This document shows, in pieces, positions 17,315 through 26,304 of a stretch of 34,180 nucleotides of DNA; the stretch's first letter is position 1, and every line of letters starts with the position of its first letter. The DNA comes from an uncultured SAR86 cluster bacterium (GTDB taxonomy: Bacteria > Pseudomonadota > Gammaproteobacteria > Magnimaribacterales > D2472). The translations under genes were made by a program, and so were the position numbers. The notes beneath the pieces were generated by a model. It worked only from the letters and a program-made list of their open reading frames with translations, was not told the origin of the DNA and ran no database searches. The DNA lies in NCBI GenBank assembly GCA_902517425.1, contig CABYCI010000010.1, positions 1 to 34,180 of the forward strand, given 5' to 3'.

Positions 17315-19855
17315 CTATTCCTCTTCGTCTTCTTCCTGAGGTATTGTTACGCACTCCATAAGTTTTTCACCCTCTTTTGGGGTAATAATTTTTACACCTT
17401 GAGTGTTTCTGCTTAAAGTAGGTACCTGAGAAACATTGGTGCGTATCATTGTACCTTTGTCACTTATTAGCATTATTCCGTCGTTTTCTTCAACCAAAGT
17501 TGCTGCAACCATTAAGCCATTTCTTTCACTTGTTTTAATTGAGATTACGCCCTGTCCACCTCTGTTATGAGTTGGAAAATCATCTAATTGAGTTTTCTTT
17601 CCATATCCATTCTCAGATACACAAAGAATAGTTTTTGATGGATCAGCAACATTTAACGAAATTAATTTTTGACCTTTCTTTAACTTAATTCCCTTTACAC
17701 CTCTTGCAGTTCTTCCCATTGCTCTTACTTTAGATTCTTTAAATCTGATTAGCTTTCCAGCTGATGAAGCAAGTAAGATTTCTTTTGAGCCATCTGTAAT
17801 AGCTGTTCCAATAAGTCTATCGTCATCATCAAGATTTATTGCTTTAATACCAGATTTCCATTTTCTTGCAAAAAGGCTCAGATTAGTTTTTTTGGTGATA
17901 CCTTTTCTAGTAGCCATAAAAATAAAATGTTTATCAGAAAATTCTTCAACTGGAAGTATTTCACTAACTCTTTCATCATCATCAAGATTAAGCATATTAA
18001 CTAACGGTCTTCCTTTTGATATTCTTGAAGCAACAGGTATTTCATAAACCTTTAACCAGAAAACTTTACCCTTCGTTGTAAAGCAAAGTATCTGAACGTG
18101 ACTGCTGAGTACGTATAAATTCTGAATTAAGTCCTCCTCTTTCACGGCCGCAGCTGCCTTGCCTTGACCTCCTCTCCTTTGTTCACGATATTCATCAAGA
18201 GGTTGAGTTTTTGCATAACCACTTCTTGATACAGTTAAAACTCTTGTTTCTTCGGGAATTAAGTCCTCGTTAGTAATTCCTCTTCTGGTATCATTTATTA
18301 GAGTTCTTCTTTCATCACCAAAATTATTTTTAATTTCCTCAAGCTCATCGATCATCAATGTTGTAAGTGTCTCTTTGTCATCAAGGATTTTTTGAAGGCC
18401 TAGAATTTTTTCAACCAACTCTGAAAATTCTTTGCTTAAATTATCTTGTTCAAGTCCTGTTAATCTGCCAAGTCTTAATTCTAGAATAGCTTTTGCTTGA
18501 TCTGGGGATAGCTTATATTTTTTTCCTGTTAAGCCAAGATCTTTGCTAAGGCCTTTTGGTTTACATGCATCATTGCCAACTTTTTTCAAAATTGCCTCTA
18601 CCGGTCCAGACTTCCATACCTTCTTACATAATGCGGAAGCAGCTATTTTTGGATCTTTTGATTTTTTAATAATAGAAATAATTTCATCAATATTAGCAAT
18701 TGCGACCATTAGGCCTTCTACAACATGGCCTCTTTCTTTTGCCTTATTTAAATCAAATTTGGTTCTTTTGGTGATGATGTCTTTTCTATGTTTTACAAAT
18801 GCTTGAAGCATTTCTTTAAGATTAACTTCTTTTGGTTGACCCTCAGATAAAACTGTAAAGTTTATTCCAAAAGATTGTTCTAACTGAGTTTGAGCAAAAA
18901 GATTATTCTCAAGAACATCTACAGAATCTCCTTTTCTAACCTCAATAACAACCCTCAAACCATCTTTATCAGACTCATCACGAATTTCAGTAATTCCTTC
19001 AATTTTTTTCTCTTTAACCAGCTCTGCTATCTTTTCAAGCATCCTTGCTTTATTTACCATAAAAGGTATTTCATTGATTATTAATGATTGCTTGCCTGAT
19101 TTGTCCTCTTCGATAGATGTATTTGATCTTATATGAATTATGCCTCTCCCAGTTTTATAAGCCTCATATATACCGGCCTTTCCATCAATTGTTCCTCCTG
19201 TAGGAAAGTCGGGACCAGAAATATCTTTAATTAATTCATCTATAGTGATTTTTGGATTATTGATTATATTAATACATCCATTTAAAACTTCGTTAAGATT
19301 ATGAGGTGGGATGTTAGTTGCCATACCTACTGCGATACCTGATGATCCATTTACTAATAAATTTGGGATCTTCGTTGGTAAGACATCTGGAATATGCTCA
19401 CTACCATCATAGTTTGGAGAATAACTTACAGTATCTTTCTCAATATCGCCCAGCATTTGATCTGTAATTTTAGCCATACGCACTTCTGTATATCTCATGG
19501 CAGCTGGTGGGTCGCCATCGATTGAACCAAAATTACCTTGACCTTCTACAATTGGATAGCGCATCGAGAAATCTTGAGCCATTCGAACCATTGCATCATA
19601 AACGGCAGAGTCGCCATGGGGATGATATTTACCAATGACATCACCAACTACTCTTGCAGATTTTTTATAAGGCTTATTGTAGTAATTTTTTAAATCATAC
19701 ATGGCATAAAGTATTCTTCTATGAACAGGCTTTAAACCATCTCTGATGTCTGGAAGCGCTCTTCCATGAATAACGCTTAAAGCATAGCTTAAGTATGATT
19801 GTTTTAACTCATCTTCTATATTTACAGATATAATTTCTTTGGCAAAATCACTCAT
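17315..19855 (-). CDS. gyrA: DNA gyrase subunit A
   Basis: 846 aa (E. coli 875). The breakage-reunion domain has catalytic Y122 in [10 protein letters not shown]. The quinolone-resistance region matches E. coli numbering, with S83 and D87 in [10 protein letters not shown], the quinolone-sensitive residues. The C-terminal beta-pinwheel carries the GyrA-box as QRRGGQG (the consensus has K where this has Q), a second degenerate copy NRGGQG, and an acidic tail EEDEEE. Acts with GyrB to introduce negative supercoils. It lies between pntB (82-bp gap) and serC (2-bp gap), so the gap probably holds its own promoter. Confidence 0.97.
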   Translation of the reverse strand: MSDFAKEIISVNIEDELKQSYLSYALSVIHGRALPDIRDGLKPVHRRILYAMYDLKNYYNKPYKKSARVVGDVIGKYHPHGDSAVYDAMVRMAQDFSMRYPIVEGQGNFGSIDGDPPAAMRYTEVRMAKITDQMLGDIEKDTVSYSPNYDGSEHIPDVLPTKIPNLLVNGSSGIAVGMATNIPPHNLNEVLNGCINIINNPKITIDELIKDISGPDFPTGGTIDGKAGIYEAYKTGRGIIHIRSNTSIEEDKSGKQSLIINEIPFMVNKARMLEKIAELVKEKKIEGITEIRDESDKDGLRVVIEVRKGDSVDVLENNLFAQTQLEQSFGINFTVLSEGQPKEVNLKEMLQAFVKHRKDIITKRTKFDLNKAKERGHVVEGLMVAIANIDEIISIIKKSKDPKIAASALCKKVWKSGPVEAILKKVGNDACKPKGLSKDLGLTGKKYKLSPDQAKAILELRLGRLTGLEQDNLSKEFSELVEKILGLQKILDDKETLTTLMIDELEEIKNNFGDERRTLINDTRRGITNEDLIPEETRVLTVSRSGYAKTQPLDEYREQRRGGQGKAAAAVKEEDLIQNLYVLSSHVQILCFTTKGKVFWLKVYEIPVASRISKGRPLVNMLNLDDDERVSEILPVEEFSDKHFIFMATRKGITKKTNLSLFARKWKSGIKAINLDDDDRLIGTAITDGSKEILLASSAGKLIRFKESKVRAMGRTARGVKGIKLKKGQKLISLNVADPSKTILCVSENGYGKKTQLDDFPTHNRGGQGVISIKTSERNGLMVAATLVEENDGIMLISDKGTMIRTNVSQVPTLSRNTQGVKIITPKEGEKLMECVTIPQEEDEEE

Positions 19856-19937
19856 TTTTTTGCTTACTTGATCCTTGATTTACGTACGAATATTCCTACT
19901 TATATAAGCAAATATTTTAACATATTTATGGGGTAAT
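19856..19937 (-). promoter_or_regulatory. gyrA leader, probable promoter region
   Basis: 82-bp AT-rich gap between the pntB stop and the gyrA ATG. On the minus strand it contains TTGCTTATATAAG (19899-19911), a plausible minus-10 core (TATAAG), but no convincing minus-35. An AAGGA motif lies about 17 bases before the ATG, farther than usual. I see no GC-rich terminator hairpin after pntB. Confidence 0.3.
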
Positions 19938-21332
19938 TTATTCTTTAAATTCTGATACTAAGCCACCAATAGAGTCTTTTGCATCTCCAAAAAGCATTCT
20001 AGTATTTTCCTTAAAAAAGAGTGGATTTTGTACGCCTGCAAAACCTGAAGACATTGACCTTTTTAGAACAAAAACAGTTTTTGCATTGTGAGCTTCAATA
20101 ATTGGCATTCCATATATAGGACTCCCAGGTTCTTCAGTTGCCGATGGATTCACAACATCATTTGCACCAATTACAACTGCAACATCAACAGTATCCATCA
20201 TAGGATTTACATCATCAGGCTCCACCAAAACGTCATATGGAACATTAGCTTCTGCTAATAAAACATTCATATGACCAGGCATCCTTCCAGCCACTGGATG
20301 AATTCCGTATTTTACTTCTGTTCCATTTGATACAAGTAGCTCACCTAATTCTCGTACTACGTGTTGTGCTTGAGCAACAGCCATTCCATAGCCAGGTATT
20401 ACCAACACAGAACTAGCATTTTCTAGAATAAGATAAGCATCAGAAACATTTATAGGCTTTACTTCACCTGTTTCTTCAGATTTTGATCCAGAAGGTGACG
20501 AAGCATATCCAACAAAAAGAATATTTCCGATTGATCTGTTCATAGCCTTAGCCATAATCACTGTTAGTATTAATCCACTTGCACCAACCAAAGATCCAGC
20601 AACAATCAACACATTATTTAATAACAATAGTCCAGCAAAGGCAGCTGCAATGCCAGAAAAAGAATTTAATAATGAAATAACAACCGGCATGTCACCCCCA
20701 CCAATAGGAATAACAAAACCAATGCCACCTAAAAGAGTTAATATAAGTAAGACAGTAAAAAATTCAAAGTTAGGTGTTATGAAAGGTGTTATTAGGATTG
20801 TGTAAAGTAGAAATGCTAATGAAACATAAAAAACTGTTGTAAATAATTTAGTTATTACCGAAGTTTTTTGTATCTTTAGTTTTTCAGATAATTTTCCGTA
20901 TGCAACAATACTACCCGAGAATGTAACTCCCCCTATATAGGTGGTCAACATTATTAATACATATTGAAAGGTGTTGTCTGGGACAGAGTTAAATTCTGAC
21001 CACGCAATAAAGAAGGTAGCAAGCCCACCGAATCCATTAAAAAGAGCAACCATTTCTGGTATTGAAGTCATTTTTACTTTTAATGCTATCAGTGATCCAA
21101 CTATTGCCCCCACTCCAATGCCTGCCAAGATTAAGAATGGATTTACTTGAACATCTGGATCTAAAAAAGTAATTAATACAGCAATGAACATAGCCAATGC
21201 TGATAGCAAGTTTCCTTTTACAGCTGTATCTTCTTTGCCAAGCATCTTTATTCCAGTTATAAATAAAATTGATGCAGCTATATATATTAAATTCTGAAAT
21301 GCTGATATGTTTTCCAATATATTCATAATCAT
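19938..21332 (-). CDS. pntB: NAD(P) transhydrogenase subunit beta
   Basis: 464 aa, as in E. coli (462). The N-terminal half is a series of hydrophobic helices that forms most of the proton channel. The C-terminal domain III binds NADP(H): VLVIPGYGMAVAQAQHVVREL, YGIHPVAGRMPGHMNVLLAE, EPDDVNPMMDTVDVAVVIGANDV and KTVFVLKRSMSSGFAG are all recognisable. Couples proton entry to NADPH formation from NADH in the inner membrane. ATG overlaps the pntA2 stop by 4 bp; a second ATG lies two codons inside. Confidence 0.96.
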   Translation of the reverse strand: MIMNILENISAFQNLIYIAASILFITGIKMLGKEDTAVKGNLLSALAMFIAVLITFLDPDVQVNPFLILAGIGVGAIVGSLIALKVKMTSIPEMVALFNGFGGLATFFIAWSEFNSVPDNTFQYVLIMLTTYIGGVTFSGSIVAYGKLSEKLKIQKTSVITKLFTTVFYVSLAFLLYTILITPFITPNFEFFTVLLILTLLGGIGFVIPIGGGDMPVVISLLNSFSGIAAAFAGLLLLNNVLIVAGSLVGASGLILTVIMAKAMNRSIGNILFVGYASSPSGSKSEETGEVKPINVSDAYLILENASSVLVIPGYGMAVAQAQHVVRELGELLVSNGTEVKYGIHPVAGRMPGHMNVLLAEANVPYDVLVEPDDVNPMMDTVDVAVVIGANDVVNPSATEEPGSPIYGMPIIEAHNAKTVFVLKRSMSSGFAGVQNPLFFKENTRMLFGDAKDSIGGLVSEFKE

Positions 21333-21601
21333 TTTTTCTTAAACATTTTTAACATTCTATTTGTTACTAAGTAGCCACCAAAAACATTTATTGATGCAAA
21401 TGTAACTGCTAAGAAAGCTAAAATATTTTGTAATTCACCATCTCCGCCTAAAATTAAAGCTCCCACAAGAGCAACCCCTGAAATGGCATTTGCTCCTGAC
21501 ATCAATGGCGTATGAAGTGTACTTGGCACCTTAGAGATAAGTTCGAGTCCTAGGTATACTGAAAGAATTAGAACAAAACCAAGAAGAGCATAAATTTCCA
21601 T
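21329..21601 (-). CDS. pntA2: NAD(P) transhydrogenase alpha subunit, membrane part
   Basis: 90 aa with three hydrophobic spans at about 3-22, 35-52 and 60-82, containing STLHTPLMSGANAISGV, a strongly conserved stretch of the transhydrogenase membrane domain. In E. coli this is the C-terminus of a single PntA; here it is a separate gene, as in Rhodospirillum (PntAB). It overlaps pntA1 by 1 bp and pntB by 4 bp, so the three subunits are translationally linked. Confidence 0.93.
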   Translation of the reverse strand: MEIYALLGFVLILSVYLGLELISKVPSTLHTPLMSGANAISGVALVGALILGGDGELQNILAFLAVTFASINVFGGYLVTNRMLKMFKKK

Positions 21602-22719
21602 TATTTAAACCTCTCATTCATTATTTTTCCATCATAAACTAGAACGCTACTTTGTATAATTTCGTCCTCAAAATCAAAATTTATTGAAAGTGAGTCCTTA
21701 TCAAAAAAGTCAACAATCCAGTTGTTGTAATTATTTGATAATGCGAGTGATGCATGGGAAGACACCTTAGATGCCAAATTAGATATTCCAATTATCTTTA
21801 TGCCATTTCTTTCAATTATTTCATCAACTTGAGATCCTTCAACATTGCCACCAGATTCAACTGCCATATCAAAAATAACACTTCCTGGATTCATCTTATC
21901 TATTGTTTTATTATCAATTAATTGTGGTGCTGGTCTTCCAAAAAGTTGAGCTGTGGTGATTACAATATCTGATTTTTCGCATACTTTTGCTTGGAGTTCT
22001 TTTTGCATTTTTATTTGCTCTTCAGTGAGTTCTTTGGCATATCCTTGATCTGTTTCTCCAGTTTCACCTAAATCAATTTTTACAAACTTTGCACCTAATG
22101 AATTTACCTGTTCTTCTACTACATCTCTTGTATCAAAGGCTTCAACTCTAGCGCCCAATCTTTTAGCAGTCGCAATCGCTTGAAGACCAGCAACACCAAC
22201 ACCTATAACGAAAACTTTTGCAGGTTTTAAAGTTCCTGCAGCAGTCATCATCATTGGTAATGCGGTTGAAAGATGTTTAGCAGCCTCAATAACAGCAACA
22301 TATCCTGCTAGGTTTGCTTGGGAGCTAAGCACATCCATTTTTTGCGCTCTAGTAATTCTAGGTATGAATTCCATGCTAACCAAATTGACGTTTGATTTAC
22401 AACATGCATCAATTAATTCTTGGTTGCTAAACGGATTCATCATTCCTAGGATTGTTGAATTTTTTTTCATCAATCCAACTTCCTCTATAGTAAGAGGTTG
22501 ATTTGTAATCACTAAATCTGAATTTATTAAACATTCGTTTCTTGAGTGCTTTTTTAAACCCAGCTCTTCAAAAATCTCATTAGAAGTGTTGACACCCTCT
22601 CCAATATTATCTTCAAACCATATTTCGATACCGAGATCGATTAATGTTTTTGAAGTTTCTCTATGAATAGGAGATCTTTTGTCAGTAGAATTATTTGATT
22701 TTAATGCTGAGATTATCAC
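21601..22719 (-). CDS. pntA1: NAD(P) transhydrogenase alpha subunit, NAD-binding part
   Basis: 372 aa soluble domain I that binds NAD(H). The alanine dehydrogenase-like fold has the Rossmann motif VFVIGVGVAGLQAIATAKRL and ARVEAFDTRDVVEEQV, then the mobile-loop region TTAQLFGRPAPQLI and VIFDMAVESGGNVEGS. The start is GTG at 22719-22717; the first residues (IISALKSNNSTDKRSPIHRE) resemble PntA N-termini such as KE..NNE.RV. It lacks the membrane segments that follow in fused PntA. It is first in the pnt operon, 171 bp from the divergent ubiG. No good Shine-Dalgarno precedes it. Confidence 0.94.
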   Translation of the reverse strand: MIISALKSNNSTDKRSPIHRETSKTLIDLGIEIWFEDNIGEGVNTSNEIFEELGLKKHSRNECLINSDLVITNQPLTIEEVGLMKKNSTILGMMNPFSNQELIDACCKSNVNLVSMEFIPRITRAQKMDVLSSQANLAGYVAVIEAAKHLSTALPMMMTAAGTLKPAKVFVIGVGVAGLQAIATAKRLGARVEAFDTRDVVEEQVNSLGAKFVKIDLGETGETDQGYAKELTEEQIKMQKELQAKVCEKSDIVITTAQLFGRPAPQLIDNKTIDKMNPGSVIFDMAVESGGNVEGSQVDEIIERNGIKIIGISNLASKVSSHASLALSNNYNNWIVDFFDKDSLSINFDFEDEIIQSSVLVYDGKIMNERFK

Positions 22720-22747
22720 AGTGTGGATTTAAAAAATTATGTATTTA

Positions 22748-22776
22748 ATTTAATATTAACAGTTACTTCAAGTCAA
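22748..22776 (-). promoter_or_regulatory. Candidate sigma-70 promoter for the pnt operon
   Basis: The minus strand reads TTGACT (22776-22771), a 17-base spacer, then TTAAAT (22753-22748): 5 of 6 and 4 of 6 matches to consensus. The predicted start would leave a leader of roughly 20 bases before the GTG. It lies in the 171-bp divergent gap shared with ubiG, whose own promoter I cannot place confidently. Confidence 0.45.
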
Positions 22777-22890
22777 TTAAATTAAAATATCACTTAAATG
22801 AATGAAATTAGAGATTTCGATCTGAAGCTTTGCTACAGAATATATATTTTATTTATTTTTTATTAAATTTATAAAGGTTAAAATAATTAT

Positions 22891-23586
22891 ATGGATAATA
22901 TTGATAAGCAAGAAGTAAAGAAATTTTCTGAACTCGCTGAGGACTGGTGGAATAAAGATGGTGATTTTAAACCACTTCATATTATTAATCCTCTAAGAGC
23001 CAATTACATAAAAAGCAAGGCTGAACTAACTAATAAAAATATTTTAGATGTTGGCTGTGGTGGTGGGCTTTTAACAGAAGCGCTTTTTGATCATGGGGCG
23101 GTAGTAACTGGAATTGACGCTGCTGGACCAGGAATAGAGGTTGCGAAAATACATGCTAAAAAAAATAGTAAAAATATTGAATACCATGAGAAAACAGCTG
23201 AGATCTTAAATCAAGAATGCTCAGAGTTATTTGATATTGTTACCTGTTTGGAAGTTTTGGAGCACGTTCCAGATCCAGAAAGCCTTGTTAAGACATGTAT
23301 AAATCTTCTAAAACCGGGCGGGTTACTTTTTTTATCTACAATTAATAAAAATCCAAGGTCTTGGATAACTGCAATAGTAGGAGCAGAGTATGTATTCAAT
23401 CTTTTACCTAAAGGGACTCATGAATTTGATAAATTTATCAAGCCATCTGATTTAGCTTCTTATGTTAGAAAAGGCGGTGCTGAATTGATTGAAACTAAAG
23501 GCATGTTTTATAACCCAATTACACACAAAGCGAATCTCAATAATGATTTAGGTGTTAATTATTTGATGTATGCTAGAAAATCTTAA
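22891..23586 (+). CDS. ubiG: Ubiquinone biosynthesis O-methyltransferase
   Basis: 231 aa (E. coli 240). SAM-dependent methyltransferase catalysing both O-methylations of ubiquinone synthesis. N-terminal KFSELAEDWWNKDGDFKPLH and NPLRANYI are hallmarks of UbiG. SAM motif I is ILDVGCGGGLLTEAL; then VVTGIDAAGPGIEVAK, and post-I CLEVLEHVPDPE. A candidate ribosome site AAAGGTT lies about 13 bases before the ATG. It is first in a three-gene plus-strand unit and overlaps the next gene by 17 bp. The gyrA-side neighbourhood with ubiG matches Pseudomonas gene order. Confidence 0.96.
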   Translation: MDNIDKQEVKKFSELAEDWWNKDGDFKPLHIINPLRANYIKSKAELTNKNILDVGCGGGLLTEALFDHGAVVTGIDAAGPGIEVAKIHAKKNSKNIEYHEKTAEILNQECSELFDIVTCLEVLEHVPDPESLVKTCINLLKPGGLLFLSTINKNPRSWITAIVGAEYVFNLLPKGTHEFDKFIKPSDLASYVRKGGAELIETKGMFYNPITHKANLNNDLGVNYLMYARKS

Positions 23587-24232
23587 TACTAAACTTGTGT
23601 TATTTGATTTAGATGGAACTCTTATTGATACTGCACCAGACTTTCTTAGCTCACTTAATAATGTGCTTAGCAGGTACAACAAAAGAAATGTATCAGCCTC
23701 AGGAATTAGGACATATATTTCAGAAGGTTCGTCAAAATTAATTAAATATGCTTTTGATATTGATGAGAGGGATAAGGATTTTAAAAAGTACAAAAATGAG
23801 TTCTTATTAGAATATAAATCCAATCTTGCAGCAAAATCTAATCTCTTTGACGGTATTGAAAAATTATTAAGTTATCTTAATCAAAATAAAATTATGTATG
23901 GGATTGTTACAAACAAATTTCTTGAATACGCTGATCCAATAGTAAAGTCATTTCCTCAACTCAAAGATTTAAAAATATTAATTTGCCCTGATCATGTAAC
24001 TATCTCAAAACCAGATCCTGAAGGTATATTGCTTGCATGTAATAAGCTTAATGTTGAAATTAATGAAACAATCTATCTAGGCGATCATGAAAATGATTTA
24101 AGAGCAGGAATCTCTGCAGGTGTAAAAGTTATTGGTTGCTTATATGGATATTCTCTTTCAATAGACTCTGTAGATAAATATGATTGTGACTTCGTAAATA
24201 GTGCCAATGAAATTATCTCTCACATTAAATGA
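23570..24232 (+). CDS. mupP: HAD-family phosphatase, MupP/Gph type
   Basis: 220 aa. HAD motif I is VLFDLDGTLIDTAPDF (nucleophile D13, acid D15). Motif II region is YGIVTNK, motif III lysine is in ILICPDHVTISKPDPEG, and motif IV is IYLGDHENDLRAG. The family includes phosphoglycolate phosphatase (Gph) and MupP, the N-acetylmuramic acid 6-phosphate phosphatase of Pseudomonas cell-wall recycling. In Pseudomonas, mupP lies between ubiG and a YciK-like gene, exactly as here, and the TAPDF and ICPDHV..SKPDPE segments agree with it as I remember it. I therefore prefer MupP over Gph. AmgK and MurU, needed for that pathway, are not in the window. Confidence 0.7.
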   Translation: MLENLNTKLVLFDLDGTLIDTAPDFLSSLNNVLSRYNKRNVSASGIRTYISEGSSKLIKYAFDIDERDKDFKKYKNEFLLEYKSNLAAKSNLFDGIEKLLSYLNQNKIMYGIVTNKFLEYADPIVKSFPQLKDLKILICPDHVTISKPDPEGILLACNKLNVEINETIYLGDHENDLRAGISAGVKVIGCLYGYSLSIDSVDKYDCDFVNSANEIISHIK

Positions 24233-24972
24233 TGAGCAAAAAATTAGACTATCTAAAAGATAAAAATATATTGATTACTGGTGCCTCAAAGGGTATTGGA
24301 AGATCTTTGGCTATTAATTTAAGCAAGCATAAAGCTAACGTTATTCTTTTAGCAAGAAATGAAGATTTGCTGGATAGTTTATATGATGAAATTAAAGAAA
24401 AATATAACACAAACCCAATGATTATTGGATGTGATCTAAGTCAATTTGAAGAAGATAAGGCTCAAGAAATTGCAAATGTAGTTTCTAAAAATTATAAATG
24501 TCTTGATGCTTTAATAAATAATGCAAGTATTTTAAAAAAAATGTCTTCTATAAATGAATACGATTTGATGAGCTGGAAAAAAGTTTTAAATGTTAATTTA
24601 ACTAGCGCATTTCTTTTATCAAAATACTTGATGCCGTTAATGATGGACTCTAAACTGCCAAGAATAATTTTTACTTCATCAGGCGTAGCAAATAAGGGTA
24701 AGGCATATTGGGGCGCATACTCAGTAACCAAAGCAGGCATAAAAAATTTATCAGAAATCTTGAATGATGAACTTAACTCATTAACAAAGTTTAAAGTTTT
24801 TAATTTTAACCCAAAAGAAACCAGAACAGAGATGCGAGCTTTGGCATATCCAGCGGAAAACCCCTCTTCAGTTAAAGCCCCAGATGAATTAATAAATTAC
24901 TATTTATGGATGCTTTCTGAAAGGAGCACATCATCATCGAAAACACATATAAACTTTGGTGATGAAATATAG
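24229..24972 (+). CDS. yciK: Short-chain dehydrogenase, YciK-like
   Basis: 247 aa classical SDR. Cofactor motif ILITGASKGIGRSLA (15-29), NNAS (about 96-99), catalytic serine in FTSSGVANKGKA, and the Tyr-Lys pair in WGAYSVTKAGI. The C-terminal stretch NPKETRTEMRALAYPAENP resembles YciK, a conserved oxidoreductase of unsettled substrate, and distinguishes it from FabG. It overlaps the phosphatase stop by 4 bp; an alternative ATG is the next codon (24232). The gene ends 2 bp from the stop of the convergent glycosylase gene. Confidence 0.8.
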   Translation: MMSKKLDYLKDKNILITGASKGIGRSLAINLSKHKANVILLARNEDLLDSLYDEIKEKYNTNPMIIGCDLSQFEEDKAQEIANVVSKNYKCLDALINNASILKKMSSINEYDLMSWKKVLNVNLTSAFLLSKYLMPLMMDSKLPRIIFTSSGVANKGKAYWGAYSVTKAGIKNLSEILNDELNSLTKFKVFNFNPKETRTEMRALAYPAENPSSVKAPDELINYYLWMLSERSTSSSKTHINFGDEI

Positions 24973-24974
24973 GA

Positions 24975-25586
24975 TTATATAGTTACATTTTCATCTTCAA
25001 GAACTCTCCACATATACAAACACATATAACTTCTAAATGGGCTGAATTCCTTGTAAAAATCCTCATTATAACTCTCTTTATCAAACATTCGGATGTGTGC
25101 ATTTTTGAGCCCAAGATCAAGAATTGAGAATACATCAGCATCGCCTATATAAAAGATTCTTGACATCTCGATCGACCAAGGGCCAATACCTTTAATTTTT
25201 ATTAAGAATTCATAAAAATCAGAATCAGACATTTTTCGTAAATCTTTTTTAGTGAGGTTTTTAATTTTCTCATCAAAAATAATTCCATTTAAATATTCAA
25301 TTTTTTGTCTAGACAGGCCCGCATTTTTAAAATTAAAATTTAGTTTATTATTAATTTTTTTGTACTTATTTTTTTTTAGGAGTATTTCTGTTCTTGCCCA
25401 TATTGCAGCTGCCGAGGCAACTGAAAGTTGTTGACCAACTATTATCTTTGAAAGATGGTCCACAAAGTTCATGTCAGATAGCTTTATTTTTAGGGGTCCA
25501 ACTTTTTTAATATGATTAGCTAAATTCTTATATTTTTTTTGGGCAGCCTTTTTATATAAAAATTCAAAGGCTTTCTTATGTTCCAT
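24975..25586 (-). CDS. DNA-3-methyladenine glycosylase II-type (AlkA-like) HhH-GPD protein
   Basis: 203 aa base-excision repair glycosylase. Conserved IIVGQQLSVASAAAIW (48-63) and GLSRQKIEYL (90-99) precede the helix-hairpin-helix KIKGIGPWSIEM (130-141). The catalytic aspartate is D157 in DVFSILDLGL. No C-terminal cysteine cluster is seen, which argues against the endonuclease III branch. It is shorter than E. coli AlkA (282) because the N-terminal extra domain is missing, as in Mag-type yeast and many bacterial relatives. Expected to remove alkylated purines. Overlaps the rluB 3' end by 11 bp. Confidence 0.87.
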   Translation of the reverse strand: MEHKKAFEFLYKKAAQKKYKNLANHIKKVGPLKIKLSDMNFVDHLSKIIVGQQLSVASAAAIWARTEILLKKNKYKKINNKLNFNFKNAGLSRQKIEYLNGIIFDEKIKNLTKKDLRKMSDSDFYEFLIKIKGIGPWSIEMSRIFYIGDADVFSILDLGLKNAHIRMFDKESYNEDFYKEFSPFRSYMCLYMWRVLEDENVTI

Positions 25587-26301
25587 AATTTTTTAAAGCA
25601 TCTATTTCCTTATTGGATAATTCCATACTTTTACCCTTCTTTAGACTTGATGGTAAGAAAATAGGTCCAAATCTTGTCCTCTTGAGCCTACTTATTTCCA
25701 TATCAACTGCATTAAATATCCTCCTCACCTCTTTATTTTTTCCAGACATAAGGCAGGCTGAAAACCATTGATTAGAAGCATTTTTTTCACCTTCGACGAT
25801 ATCAGAAAGTTTATACGTTTCTCTATCAATTGTTATTCCACTTAACATGCGTTGTCTTTTTTCTTCAGTAAAATCACCTCTTGCTCTTACTAAATATTCT
25901 CGATCGATCATTGAAGAAGGATGCATGCAATAATTGGCAAAATTTCCATCATTAGTAAATAGCATTAATCCTGATGAATTGATATCAAGTCTTCCTACTG
26001 ATATCCATCTGATCTTTGGCTTTGACTTTGGCAAAAAGTCAAAAACAATTGGCAAGTCTTTCTCTCTCTTTGATGATGAAAGCACTCCTTCTGGTTTATT
26101 AAGTATCAAAAGTTTTATTTCAGATTTAACGAAGGATAAGATTTTTCCTTCATATTCAACTATATCATCTTTATTTACTGAGCTGCCAAGCTTTGCAACC
26201 TGTCCATTTACAAAAACTTTATTTAATCTTATGAGTTCTTCGCAACCTCTTCTTGATCCTATTCCTGATCTAGCAAGAAATTTTTGCAGTCTTTCTGACA
26301 T
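25576..26301 (-). CDS. rluB: 23S rRNA pseudouridine synthase, RluB/RsuA family
   Basis: 241 aa. An N-terminal S4 RNA-binding domain (RLQKFLARSGIGSRRGCEEL, then KVFVNGQVAKLGSSV) is followed by the catalytic domain with LNKPEGVLSS and the active aspartate D106 in GRLDINSSGLMLFTNDG. REYLVRARG and GKNKEVRRIFNAV are further family motifs. E. coli RluB is longer by a basic C-terminal tail. RluB rather than RsuA or RluE is favoured by linkage to scpA-scpB, a common arrangement. Modifies 23S rRNA helix 89 region (family knowledge). Lies 3 bp after scpB. Confidence 0.9.
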   Translation of the reverse strand: MSERLQKFLARSGIGSRRGCEELIRLNKVFVNGQVAKLGSSVNKDDIVEYEGKILSFVKSEIKLLILNKPEGVLSSSKREKDLPIVFDFLPKSKPKIRWISVGRLDINSSGLMLFTNDGNFANYCMHPSSMIDREYLVRARGDFTEEKRQRMLSGITIDRETYKLSDIVEGEKNASNQWFSACLMSGKNKEVRRIFNAVDMEISRLKRTRFGPIFLPSSLKKGKSMELSNKEIDALKNYGT

Positions 26302-26304
26302 GAA

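Noticed and set aside
17315-19855. Quinolone-resistance substitution in gyrA
   Set aside because: Ser83 and Asp87 are both the sensitive-type residues.
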